Shown: piece after piece, positions 1 through 6,628 of the stretch
Position numbering within the stretch: position 1 is the first letter of the stretch
Layout: each line of letters begins with the position of its first letter
Source: Euperipatoides rowelli
Lineage: Eukaryota > Onychophora > Udeonychophora > Euonychophora > Peripatopsidae
Assembly: GCA_003024985.2 (NCBI GenBank)
Contig: PXIH01S0034599.1
Direction: 5' to 3' (one strand)
DNA: 12,370 nucleotides
Program-made: the position numbers and the translations under genes
Notes under the pieces: model-generated
Database searches by the model: none
The model's input: the letters and a program-made list of their open reading frames with translations, nothing else
Told to the model about the DNA's origin: nothing

Positions 1-390
1 TTGATGACTAATGAAAATAAAAACACTTAATTAGCCATTCAATTCAAAATGCGTCCCAATTTAGATTGGAATGAGGAAACTAAATAAATCACCAGAGACT
101 AAAATGTTATTGTCTCTTAGTAAAGAGTCTTGGCACCAATAAACTAGCAGAACGGATCTTTTTAAGGTCCCAATCACTGCTATACTAGGAGAAGGCAACT
201 CCCAATAAGAACATGTTTTTTCGACTCAATTAGGGAAATGTCATGAGCACAAAAATGCTACTAATAATCCTAAAATGTCCATCAACATGTACCTCTCTTT
301 AATTTACTCTGAGTCATCAACAGGACTAATAACCACTTAATTAGTTTCAACAATAGCAGAACTATGGTGATTTATTTTGATCTTCCTCAA

Positions 391-597
391 CTATAGTCGT
401 ATTTTTAAGAATAGCAGAATAAATAACTTTTTCCATTGATTCATACAATTCTCATGCTCTCTCGTGTATAACTCACAACAATTTGGGCATCTTTTGTAAG
501 TAGACTCCACCGATTTGTCCCTTATCTGTCTACATGACAGACATATAGGATCCCTTCCTTTAATTGTTAGTAAAATATAAATTCCAGCAACATTCAT
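391..597 (-). pseudogene. LINE copy A ORF1 zinc-knuckle fragment
   Basis: A 68-codon open stretch holds the C-terminal nucleic-acid-binding part of ORF1. It reads N-V-A-G-I then L-L-T-I-x-G-R-D-P-I-C-L-S-C, which is the usual lead-in to the first knuckle in LINE ORF1 proteins. In the first knuckle the two leading cysteines (residues 19 and 22) remain, but the histidine and last cysteine are replaced by Asp27 and Ser32. The second knuckle is complete as C37-x2-C40-x7-H48-x2-C51. Copy B has the opposite damage: first knuckle complete, second missing one cysteine. The first methionine here is not a real start, because the coding frame arrives from upstream through a frameshift near 600. This frame is a genuine remnant rather than a chance ORF. 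Confidence 0.7.
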
Positions 598-789
598 AAC
601 ATGGGGAATGGTTTGAATCTAAATTCCCAGTATTAACATTGCTTTGATTGAAATTAGGCTAAATTTAAAACTTAAATCCGCCCCACAACAAACTTTTCAT
701 TATCGATCTTAACAAACTGAACATACAGACTCAATGCCAAACAAATTTTAACCATATCTTCATGCGATGTAAACCAGACTATTATATCA

Positions 790-1227
790 AAATGCTGACA
801 CAATTCTTCTAACGAAGAGGGGATGACAAACCATTATTGAAAACCTTAAACATATGCTGCAGCTGCAATTTATTTTCCTCTGAAACAAGATCAATACCTA
901 GATAGCACAAGTTTCTAGGGAAATAAATACTAGCAATCGCATCTTTACCAATAATTCTGATGACTTCCAAAATTACATCCACAGCATCAGTCTTACATCC
1001 GCACCCTCGCTAAACAATGTAAATATAAAGCGCTTAGGTGAGTAGACTGGAAGCATGGCCTTATGACAATATTTTAGGCTTTTCAAAGTTTCACATACTA
1101 TTCAGAGTTGTTTAAAGTGTCCATACTAGAAACAACAAAAGAAACCAAGTCACTTTCTAATTTATTAAACCATTGCAAGAGATTTTTTTTGTCAATCATC
1201 GGCTGAGATCTGGCTAGAGGCCGCCAT
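790..1227 (-). pseudogene. LINE copy A ORF1, N-terminal part (broken)
   Basis: The start codon is the ATG at 1227-1225, in the sequence AAGATGGCGGC, giving MAASSQIS and a stop soon after. The frame then shifts several times. A readable block contains KRFIFTLF, then (after another shift) KTDAV, EVIRIIGKDAIASIYFPR, YLGIDLVSEENK and MFKVFNNG. These match the intact stretch of copy B residue for residue in order (RFMFTVY, KTDAV, NIIGKQNIVSIYFPR, YLGINVVSEECK, VFLICNN). ORF1 proteins of this type bind element RNA and form the ribonucleoprotein used in target-primed integration; that role is family knowledge. This copy cannot make the protein. Confidence 0.7.
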
Positions 1228-1240
1228 CTTAACCGGAAGT
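1220..1240 (-). promoter_or_regulatory. LINE copy A 5' motif: ETS-like plus YY1-like at the ORF1 start
   Basis: On the minus strand the 5' end of copy A reads ACTTCCGGT, then TA, then AGATGGCGGC. The first block is the reverse complement of ACCGGAAGT, an ETS-factor (GABP/ELK type) consensus. The second matches the YY1/Pleiohomeotic core AAGATGGCGGC and contains the ORF1 ATG. The same arrangement recurs in degraded form at copy B, so it belongs to the element. An internal promoter at the 5' end is expected for LINEs, and human L1 also uses a YY1 site there. Binding itself is inferred. Confidence 0.45.
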
Positions 1241-1282
1241 AAATATTGTATTATTTATTATGCTTGCTTTTTTTTTTTAAAA

Positions 1283-1313
1283 AAATTTCATTCCAAAGAG
1301 TGAAATGAAATTT
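1283..1313 (-). repeat. 3' terminal hairpin of LINE copy B
   Basis: A perfect 10-base inverted repeat (AAATTTCATT at 1283-1292 and AATGAAATTT at 1304-1313) encloses an 11-base loop. It lies immediately before the A-tail of copy B. Stem-loops next to the 3' end are common in LINEs, where the reverse transcriptase recognises the RNA end. The recognition role is inferred. Confidence 0.55.
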
Positions 1314-1389
1314 ATTATATACAATATTTACAATTACATGCTTTATGATGACTGTGCATAAGGTACATCACGCTTCTTTGCTTTCATTC

Positions 1390-1915
1390 ATTTTCTGATC
1401 TCATATTGTTGTTGGGTTGTCAGGTTTTTTCCAAGTCCATAAATCCATTACTGCTTCTATCCAATTGATTTTCATAGATCTATGATGAGAAAAATTCCCC
1501 ACTGCATACTTTTTTGAGAAAAGAAGCAATGTCATATTTAATTCATACAAGCCCCAAATATTTCACCAATACTGATTGCACAACCCTACATTCCAAAAAC
1601 AAATGTTGCCATGTTTCCAAAGAAACACATTCTTTACTGCGTTTTCAATATACCGGTTCTCGTCAACCTTTCCAATGTTGGCAAAATCTCTAGACTATAT
1701 TTATAAGCAAAATTTGCCAAATTGTCTCTTAATTTCAGTATTTTGAAGTCCTTCAATCAGACAAACTTATTATGACATCCCATGTAAATCTGAATTTGCC
1801 TCATGGCATCACAAAAGAGTTTTATAATTAAACCTTTTTGCAATCATATAATTAGCTTTATTCATATTATAATCCCTCTAACATTTAGCATTTTAATAAC
1901 AAAAGTCAAATTTTT
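1390..1915 (-). pseudogene. LINE copy B ORF2 remnant (start fused to C-terminus)
   Basis: Two pieces of ORF2 are recognisable. Near 1850-1915 the minus strand reads LTFVIKMLNVRGI across a small shift, resembling the LTFVTLNVRG start of LINE apurinic-like endonuclease domains. Near 1540-1790 it reads LKDFKILKLRDNLANFAY, ILPTLERLTRTGI and then, with frameshifts, ETWQHLFLEC-like residues. The L-P-T-x-E-R-L ... H-L-F-x-E-C pattern is the usual C-terminal segment of LINE reverse-transcriptase proteins. Between the pieces the endonuclease and reverse-transcriptase catalytic motifs are absent, so there is a large internal deletion near 1800. This piece is non-functional. The N-terminal assignment is weaker than the C-terminal one. 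Confidence 0.55.
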
Positions 1916-2289
1916 GCAATTCATTTATTGAAATTAAAGAAAAAAGCCAAAATAAAACAATATAATCACTTGGCATGTCTACAACTTGAGACTTTCCATA
2001 TTCTAATTGTTTTAACAATGTACAGAGACAACCATAATACAATAAGTCCAATAATCAAAATTAACTAAAATGGCATCATGTTTTGAATTATGTGTAATTA
2101 CAAAAGTTCTACCTTACCGCTATATTCACCTCCACCTGCTTTGCACCAATATTCCTCTTCAAACTACCATCACCATTTCCTTCCTTTGTTTTTTTATTTC
2201 TCTGTGCTCTACCTTTCTCTTCACAGCAACTTTCTTCAAAACCTGAGAAACTGCACCATTTTCTTGCTGAATTTCCATATTCTCTACTT

Positions 2290-3336
2290 AAACATTACCA
2301 TCAGAAGACTCGTCTTCACCCTCACTAGAGTTACCATCTTGCGTTAGGCTTAAAGGCTGCCCCTGCTCATGAGCCAGTTGCAAATTCACTACACCATCAT
2401 CAAAGCTCTCTTTTACACTAGTATTTAATTTAAATTTCCTGATGACTGTTAATATAACTAATCCGAGTAAATGCCTTTCTCCATTTCAATGTTCTAATTT
2501 CCAGCATGTTCATTCCTAAACACACCGGCATACGTAGCAATCATTGGTTTACATGTCAAATGATCCTTTGCATCAAACATTCGAGACTTCTTGCAAAACC
2601 TTTTCTTGCATTCATTCGACCTATGATCAATTCCCTTACAGTTAAGACACAATGGCTCCCTCCCTGCAATCACCAGTAAAATCGAAAGACCTTTTACTTC
2701 ACAATATGGGGAATTTACTCTAACGCTACATTATTATTTGCCAATGCCTTTACATTTAGCACACTAGTGTCATAAACAGATGAATCCTTCATTGTTACAG
2801 TTTGATACTTCACGTCAAAGACATGCACATAATCCTTTAATACTAATAATCTCAGAATTATCTTTTGTTTGGGGAAGCCAATGTACCCTAATAGAAATAT
2901 TATTATATGCTGAGACCCAATTCACAGGAATTATATAGTAATTATTGCAGATTAAGAAAACTTTCTCCAACTTTACTTTGCATTCCTCCGACACTACATT
3001 AATCCCCAGATATTTAGAATATCTTGGAAAGTAAATACTGACTATGTTTTGCTTTCCTATTATATTTGCTACTCGCTCCATTATCGGTTCAAGGTCTATT
3101 TTCACAGCATCAGTTTTGTGATACACTGTAAACATGAAACGCATCTTATTGTATATTGGTTTAAATACTAAGTCCCAAAATTTGAGAGCCTTAATAAACT
3201 TCTTATATCTATCGGAATAATTCTCACCTTTTTGAAGAACATCACTGAAATTTTTTTTAGCATTAAGCAAATTTAAATGCCAATTAGGAGTATAATTAGC
3301 TTGTGAAACTACCGAGGTGGTTGCAGCTGCCTCCAT
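2290..3336 (-). pseudogene. LINE copy B ORF1 (gag-like, zinc-knuckle protein), frameshifted
   Basis: Translation starts at the ATG at 3336, inside the same motif as copy A. The first 173 codons (3336-2815) are open and include SIYFPRYSKYLGINVVSEE and the later IRVHWLP. The frame then breaks, and the coding sense continues in another frame through DYVHVFDVKYQ. A further shift leads to VNSPYCEVKGL, AGREPLCLNC and the knuckles. Knuckle 1 (2608-2649) is an intact C-x2-C-x4-H-x4-C. Knuckle 2 has the spacing C-x2-S-x7-H-x2-C, so one zinc ligand is lost. TYAGVF follows, a typical continuation after LINE ORF1 knuckles, and then an acidic tail containing SSEGEDESSDG. Length and order fit LINE ORF1 proteins. 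The product would be an RNA chaperone or packaging protein, but this copy has several breaks. Confidence 0.75.
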
Positions 3337-3350
3337 CTTAACCAGAAGTA
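3333..3350 (-). promoter_or_regulatory. LINE copy B 5' motif (degraded ETS/YY1-like)
   Basis: The minus strand reads ACTTCTGGTTAAGATGGAGG, the same arrangement as at copy A with two substitutions that weaken both consensus sites (CCGG to CTGG, GGCGG to GGAGG). The ORF1 ATG sits in the second block. Its presence in both copies marks the LINE 5' end. Confidence 0.4.
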
Positions 3351-3419
3351 TTTTGTTATCTTTTTGTGTGACAGTTTTTAGGTTATTTATTCATCCATGA
3401 TACAAGACTTGTAATTCTA

Positions 3420-3707
3420 CCCCATCAGGGTATTCAAGTGGGTAAGGCTCCACTCGGCACTATAGAGCTAAGCTTGCTGCCAGTTCGAAAACAGGGAAAC
3501 CTTCATTCCCCAGATTAAATGAAATCAAGTTGCAAACAGTTTTTCCTCGGAAGTCTATTCCAAATTGTTTAAATTGCAGAATCCAGAGATTTTTCTCTGA
3601 ATTATTGTAAGCATGTAAAGTGTATTTAGAATGTATGTCCATATTGTAAAAATGCATCTTGTAAATAAATCCATTATTTTGCCCTTGGGCGAAACATATT
3701 AAAAAAA
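3420..3707 (+). mobile_element. tRNA-derived SINE 1 (288 bp) with 13-bp target duplication
   Basis: The element is flanked by identical 13-base copies of ACTTGTAATTCTA at 3407-3419 and 3708-3720, which fix both ends. The head is tRNA-like: a box A-type stretch TTCAAGTGGGTAAGGC around 3433-3448 and a box B-type CAGTTCGAAAAC around 3481-3492. The tail contains TTTGCCCTTGGGCGAAA, a small hairpin, and ends in ATTAAAAAAAA. It lies inside the 3' UTR of LINE C, so it inserted later. SINEs are transcribed by RNA polymerase III and mobilised by a partner LINE, which I cannot identify here. The perfect duplication suggests a relatively recent insertion. An open frame on the opposite strand of this element is meaningless. 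Confidence 0.85.
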
Positions 3708-3724
3708 ACTTGTAATTCTAAACT

Positions 3725-3747
3725 GCCTATCTAAGACTTAGATAGGC
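3725..3747. repeat. 23-base near-perfect palindrome in LINE C 3' UTR
   Basis: The arms GCCTATCTAAG (3725-3735) and CTTAGATAGGC (3737-3747) are perfect reverse complements separated by one base. In the LINE C RNA this would form a tight hairpin in the 3' UTR just after the end of ORF2. A role in 3' end recognition is plausible but inferred. Confidence 0.7.
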
Positions 3748-3839
3748 TTCTCCTTTACTCCGGAATCATCCTATTCCTCCTCCAATTCCAAAACCATTCT
3801 AACCATCCTCTTTTTTAATTTTCCACTCTCAACAGTACC

Positions 3840-4755
3840 TTTACCCAACCAATCCACACCCATCCCCCTCAAAACAAAACAATTTAACCATTCTATGCCA
3901 TTCACTCATCTCCCCATTTTCTCCACACTCCTCACCTTCCATTATTTTCTTCCTCTCCCCTTTTAACCCTTCACACCTCAATAAAACATGACCAACATCT
4001 TCCTTTTCCTTAATACATATATCACATAATGTTTCCTTTACCCTCCCTCAAACTTCCTCTTCCTAACATTAATACCCAAAGTTTCCACCCTTGCCTGAAA
4101 CAATACTTCCTCTATCATTACCATATAATTTACCCTCTTCTTTAATAATTTTTTTATTTCAATAAACTCTCAGCATTTCCTTCTCTTGAACCCCCTCCTT
4201 CCATCTTCTCTCCCCTTCCTTCCTAACAATTTCTCTCATTTACTTCACCCATTTATTGTAATTCATTCCACCTGCTACCATTTTCATTTTTCTATCCCAT
4301 AGTCCCAAGTAATATCCTATTCTATTCCCATTCAAAACCTTCGCCATCAATATAACTCTCTTCAACCATCTTGACGTCACCATCCTCAAACCCCATCTAC
4401 ATACCCTCTCCTCTCCCATCAATTGCAATCTACTGTATATTTTAACTTGACATTCTTCTCTCTCTTTTCAAATGTACTCCATCCTATATCTCCCTAAATC
4501 GCTTCAATCGCTGTATAAATATTACCACCTAAACCATATCTACCCATCTCTCTTTTCACTTTTTCTATTTTGTTTCTTACCTTTCTTCATATTACCAATA
4601 CATCATTTCCATGCATAACTCCTGGAACCGCTACTCCCTTCCACAAGCATCTAACCACTTCGTACCTAGTGTAGCTCATACGAGCTACACTTTTATTAAT
4701 GCCCTTGTTTCTTTAAACTTTCTCTAACACTTCACATCCCATCCTCTTATAATGG
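3840..4755 (-). pseudogene. LINE C ORF2 (reverse-transcriptase protein), C-terminal part, broken
   Basis: Reading the minus strand downward gives SVARMSYTRYEVVRCLWKG and VPGVMHGNDVLV, then RYGLGGNIYTAIEAI and GDIGWSTFEKRE across single stops. Next comes an open stretch (4428-4240) with RWLKRVILMAKVLNGNR, and finally ETLCDICIKEKEDVGHVLLR followed by CEGLKGERKKIM. The GW-x-x-F-x-x-R block and the closing C-x2-C-x8-H-x4-C pattern are typical of the region after the reverse-transcriptase domain in LINE ORF2 proteins. The catalytic core, which should lie upstream, is not in the window. Several in-frame stops and shifts make it a pseudogene. The coding strand is purine-rich and lysine/glutamate-heavy. 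Confidence 0.75.
4668..4691. repeat. 10-bp stem-loop within LINE C ORF2
   Basis: AGTGTAGCTC (4668-4677) and GAGCTACACT (4682-4691) are exact reverse complements around a 4-base loop. The segment also translates in the LINE C frame (minus strand, SVARMSYT), so it is part of the remnant coding sequence rather than a separate terminator. Confidence 0.5.
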
Positions 4756-4903
4756 TCCTATTAGTATCAGCATCCTCTATAATTTTCAAAATATTTCATG
4801 ATATTAAGAAGCAGATTTTATTTAATCTAAGTGATGAATGGCACACTATGTATTAGAGGCACTGTACCCTAACCCTTAGCGTATTCCATTATTTCATACT
4901 TAA

Positions 4904-5090
4904 TTTTTTTTAAAAAAAAAACACACGTTTTTCTTATTATGTACAATTATTTACAAAATCAATATTCATTGAAAAAAAGTCTTCTTTTACAAAGTGTAAT
5001 CCGAGGTGGATTCCCCGAAATCGAACCAGCGACCAGGTTGATCGCTGGAGTGCGGAGTCAGAGTGCTTTACTGACACGACTAGTCTCGTA
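4904..5090 (-). mobile_element. tRNA-derived SINE 2 (minus strand)
   Basis: On the minus strand the head reads GACTAGTCGTGTCAGTAAAG, a box A-type region (plus 5065-5083). It continues to a box B GGTTCGATTTC (plus 5017-5027), close to the GGTTCGANTCC consensus. The tail runs through TTGTAAATAATTGTACATAA (about 4937-4956) to a T10A8 run at 4904-4921. That tail closely resembles the 3' end of LINE copy B. The ends are not certain. A 7-base TTTCATA flanks the element at 4892-4898 and 5095-5101, but the AT-rich context makes this weak support. It is unlikely to be a functional tRNA because the arms do not pair well. Confidence 0.6.
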
Positions 5091-5101
5091 AGTCTTTCAT
5101 A

Positions 5102-5279
5102 TGGAAAATTTATTTTATACATTTTTGATTTACAAGCTAATTTACAAGACGACGACCCCAACATGAATTAAGAATTAACTTCATATAGTTTATTTTGAAT
5201 GGTTATTTCAAAATATGTCTAAAGTAGGTTAATTTTTTATATGAAAAAAAAAGAACTTATTGCAATAACCTAATATAAT
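5102..5279. other. AT-rich spacer, nothing recognised
   Basis: There is no open frame, repeat or tRNA-like signal that I can support. It separates SINE 2 from SINE 3. Confidence 0.5.
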
Positions 5280-5294
5280 AATCTGCTTACTTTG

Positions 5295-5603
5295 GTCGAG
5301 GTGCGGTGGGTCCAGTCAGGAGAACACAGGGCTGCCTTATCTCAAGACATGAAGTCCCAGGGACAGGCTCGATCCCCGAGGGTGCCAGTATCTATCCATT
5401 TTTTCTAGGCCCAAGTGAAAGATACCATTTTTTTGTACATGAAAAGACCATTAAATCTTGAGTGTAAAGAAATACCACTGTATCCTGGGTCTTAAAGATG
5501 GTTAAGCCAGAGACAGGAAAAGGCACTGTATAAGAACCAACTCAGAATAACTATATGGATGAAGACCTTCGATTACGATTCAGGCTAGTTAGATTAATAA
5601 ACA
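5295..5603 (+). mobile_element. tRNA-derived SINE 3 (309 bp) with 15-bp target duplication
   Basis: Identical 15-base copies of AATCTGCTTACTTTG at 5280-5294 and 5604-5618 bracket the element exactly. The head starts GGTCGAGGTGCGG. Around 5307-5320 it has a box A-like TGGGTCCAGTCAGG, which fits the consensus if one extra base is allowed, and at 5366-5376 GGCTCGATCCC, one clear mismatch from box B. The GC-rich head stands out in AT-rich surroundings. The body (about 5395-5590) is not recognised, and the end is GATTAATAAACA rather than a long A-run. It differs in sequence from SINE 1, SINE 2 and SINE 4. The perfect duplication points to a recent insertion. Confidence 0.85.
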
Positions 5604-5618
5604 AATCTGCTTACTTTG

Positions 5619-5934
5619 TCCCTTTGAGATCCCCGAAGTGACTGACGTCATTGTATATGGTTTTAACTTTTGGAATTTGCAAATAAGATTTTTTCCCTTT
5701 TAACATGTTCACTGCTGAAGACTTAGATATGAATCGGCATAAACTTTCACAACATCTAGACACGGAGCAGAGTCAAGTTTCAATATGTTAATATGAATTC
5801 AGCATATAGGATGAGTGTTAGAAATATCATTCAGCATTGAACGTGTTGAACCAATGGGAAGAAGTAGACAAAATGGGGAAAGTCTGTGAGGGATGGGTAA
5901 GGGAAGGAAAAATGAATTTCCATCAATTTGGATG
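5619..5934. other. Unassigned spacer with one CRE-like octamer
   Basis: No gene or repeat is recognised. It contains a perfect palindromic TGACGTCA (5643-5650), the cAMP-response-element consensus. One octamer without promoter context is weak evidence of function. Confidence 0.4.
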
Positions 5935-5942
5935 GTTTAGGC

Positions 5943-6257
5943 CAGTGATTACCAACCTGTGGTCCGTGGACCACAAGTGGTCCCTGGAGCATTATCAGAT
6001 GGTCCTTGGCCATTTTAGCAATTTTAAAAAAAAATTCTATATTTTTAGTTTGGCAACTAATCAATAACTTGTGAAATTGAATATAGGCATATTCTTTGAA
6101 AACCAATTGATTATGATATTGTGATATTACATATAAGCTGTTGCTCTTACCCCTCCCCCCCCCCAAAAAAAAAAAAAAAAGGTCTTCCCATAATCATCTA
6201 TTTGTGTGTCTGTGTGATCTGGTGGTCCTCACATGTAAAAAAGGTTGGGAGCCGCTG
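5943..6257. mobile_element. hAT-type MITE (315 bp) with 8-bp target duplication
   Basis: The element starts CAGTGATTACCAACCT and ends AGGTTGGGAGCCGCTG. These are imperfect terminal inverted repeats (12 of the first 16 positions pair). Perfect 8-base copies of GTTTAGGC flank it at 5935-5942 and 6258-6265. CAGTG/CAGCG-type ends and 8-bp duplications are hallmarks of hAT transposons. Repeated GGTCC/GGACC words just inside the left end resemble subterminal transposase-binding repeats. There is no transposase frame, so it depends on an autonomous relative elsewhere. Overlapping open frames on both strands here are artefacts of the repeat. Confidence 0.9.
6155..6180. repeat. C10-A16 homopolymer junction inside the MITE
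   Basis: Ten consecutive C (6155-6164) pass directly into sixteen A (6165-6180). The exact lengths are likely variable between individuals and error-prone in sequencing. Confidence 0.9.
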
Positions 6258-6334
6258 GTTTAGGCTATTTCTCAACTCATTAAGGATTTAGTCATTCTAA
6301 GCATGCTCACACTAAAATAAAAACATTTCATGAG

Positions 6335-6628
6335 TCTCATCCTCGTGGTACAGTCTGTAGCAATGCAGGCTGAAAGCGAGGGTCAAGACATAAGTCAAGA
6401 TGTTCCAAGTTCACGCCTCAGTTGAGTCGGCTTTGGAACGGTTTTTTCCCTAGCTTACAATACCTTGCAAAGGTTTTATAACCAAAGGTTTTATAAGTTG
6501 GCTCTCTTAGAACCCTCTTAGAACCGTAGTTGGAACTTAGGGTTTAAAGTTATAAAAGAATTACATTACCATCTTTTAAAATAAGATAACCTGTCATTGA
6601 CGTCTAACTTAATTTTTATATAAAAAAA
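6335..6628 (+). mobile_element. tRNA-derived SINE 4 (about 294 bp) with 14-bp target duplication
   Basis: Flanking 14-base copies AAACATTTCATGAG (6321-6334) and AAACATATCATGAG (6629-6642) differ at one position. The head has a good box A, TGGTACAGTCTG (6346-6357), and a degraded box B, AGTTCACGCCT (6408-6418). The tail is an A-run, TATAAAAAAAAA. Inside the body are two local duplications: AAAGGTTTTATA at 6469-6480 and 6484-6495, and CTCTTAGAACC in tandem at 6504-6514 and 6515-6525. The mismatch in the flanking copies and the worn box B suggest it is older than SINE 1 and SINE 3. Confidence 0.75.

Larger units (their letters stand above)
1..1240 (-). mobile_element. Non-LTR retrotransposon (LINE) remnant, copy A, 5' part
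   Basis: This is a decayed 5' portion of a LINE read on the minus strand, from a 5' end near 1240 down to the window edge. It carries an ORF1 N-terminal region, a broken middle and a zinc-knuckle region, each in shifted frames. The assignment rests on protein-level similarity to copy B at 1268-3350: both share KTDAV, an I-I-G-K block, S-I-Y-F-P-R, then Y-L-G-I followed by V-S-E-E, in the same order. Both also share the motif around the start codon. Below about 390 the minus strand has only short acidic fragments full of stops, consistent with the ORF1 tail. The ORF2 expected next lies outside the window. The stretch 600-780 is too degraded to align by eye. The family cannot be named beyond an APE-type LINE with a zinc-knuckle ORF1, in the CR1/Jockey/I range. 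Confidence 0.75.
1268..3350 (-). mobile_element. LINE remnant, copy B, internally deleted
   Basis: This is a minus-strand LINE about 2.1 kb long that keeps both ends. In order from its 5' end near 3350 it has the start-codon motif, ORF1 with zinc knuckles and acidic tail, a scrap resembling the ORF2 endonuclease start (around 1850-1915), the C-terminal part of ORF2 (about 1390-1800), a 3' UTR with a hairpin and a T7A11 tail (1268-1285). A complete ORF2 is usually near 3 kb, so most of the endonuclease and all of the reverse-transcriptase core are missing. Numerous stops and frameshifts show it is dead. It abuts copy A, whose 5' end starts about 27 bases beyond the A-tail. No clean target duplication could be found. 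Confidence 0.75.
3381..4755 (-). mobile_element. LINE C remnant: ORF2 C-terminus and 3' UTR, split by a SINE
   Basis: This is a 5'-truncated LINE of a different family from copies A and B, on the minus strand. It explains the strong pyrimidine bias of the plus strand from about 3760 to 4660. It contains the C-terminal part of ORF2, then a short 3' UTR with a 23-base palindrome (3725-3747), and ends at AATAAATAA (complement of 3383-3391). The SINE at 3420-3707 interrupts the 3' UTR. If that SINE and one duplication copy are removed, the UTR reads through without a gap. The 5' limit near 4755 is where recognisable coding sense ends, so it is approximate. It sits directly upstream of LINE copy B in the same orientation. 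Confidence 0.75.

Noticed and set aside
2090-2347. Open frame of 85 codons on the plus strand
   Set aside because: It lies opposite the ORF1 acidic tail of LINE copy B, is low in complexity and has no family resemblance; the minus strand carries the coding sense.
3460-3657. Open frame of 65 codons on the minus strand
   Set aside because: It is inside SINE 1, antisense to the tRNA-like head, and is a by-product of the repeat.
5010-5085. Functional tRNA gene on the minus strand
   Set aside because: Box B is good, but the acceptor, anticodon and T arms do not pair convincingly, and the sequence continues into a SINE-type tail.
4937-5164. Open frame of 75 codons on the minus strand
   Set aside because: It runs through the tRNA-like head and tail of SINE 2; a non-coding repeat explains it.
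5831-6166. Overlapping open frames on both strands (111 and 76 codons)
   Set aside because: Both cross the left end of the hAT MITE and its homopolymer; there is no domain resemblance.
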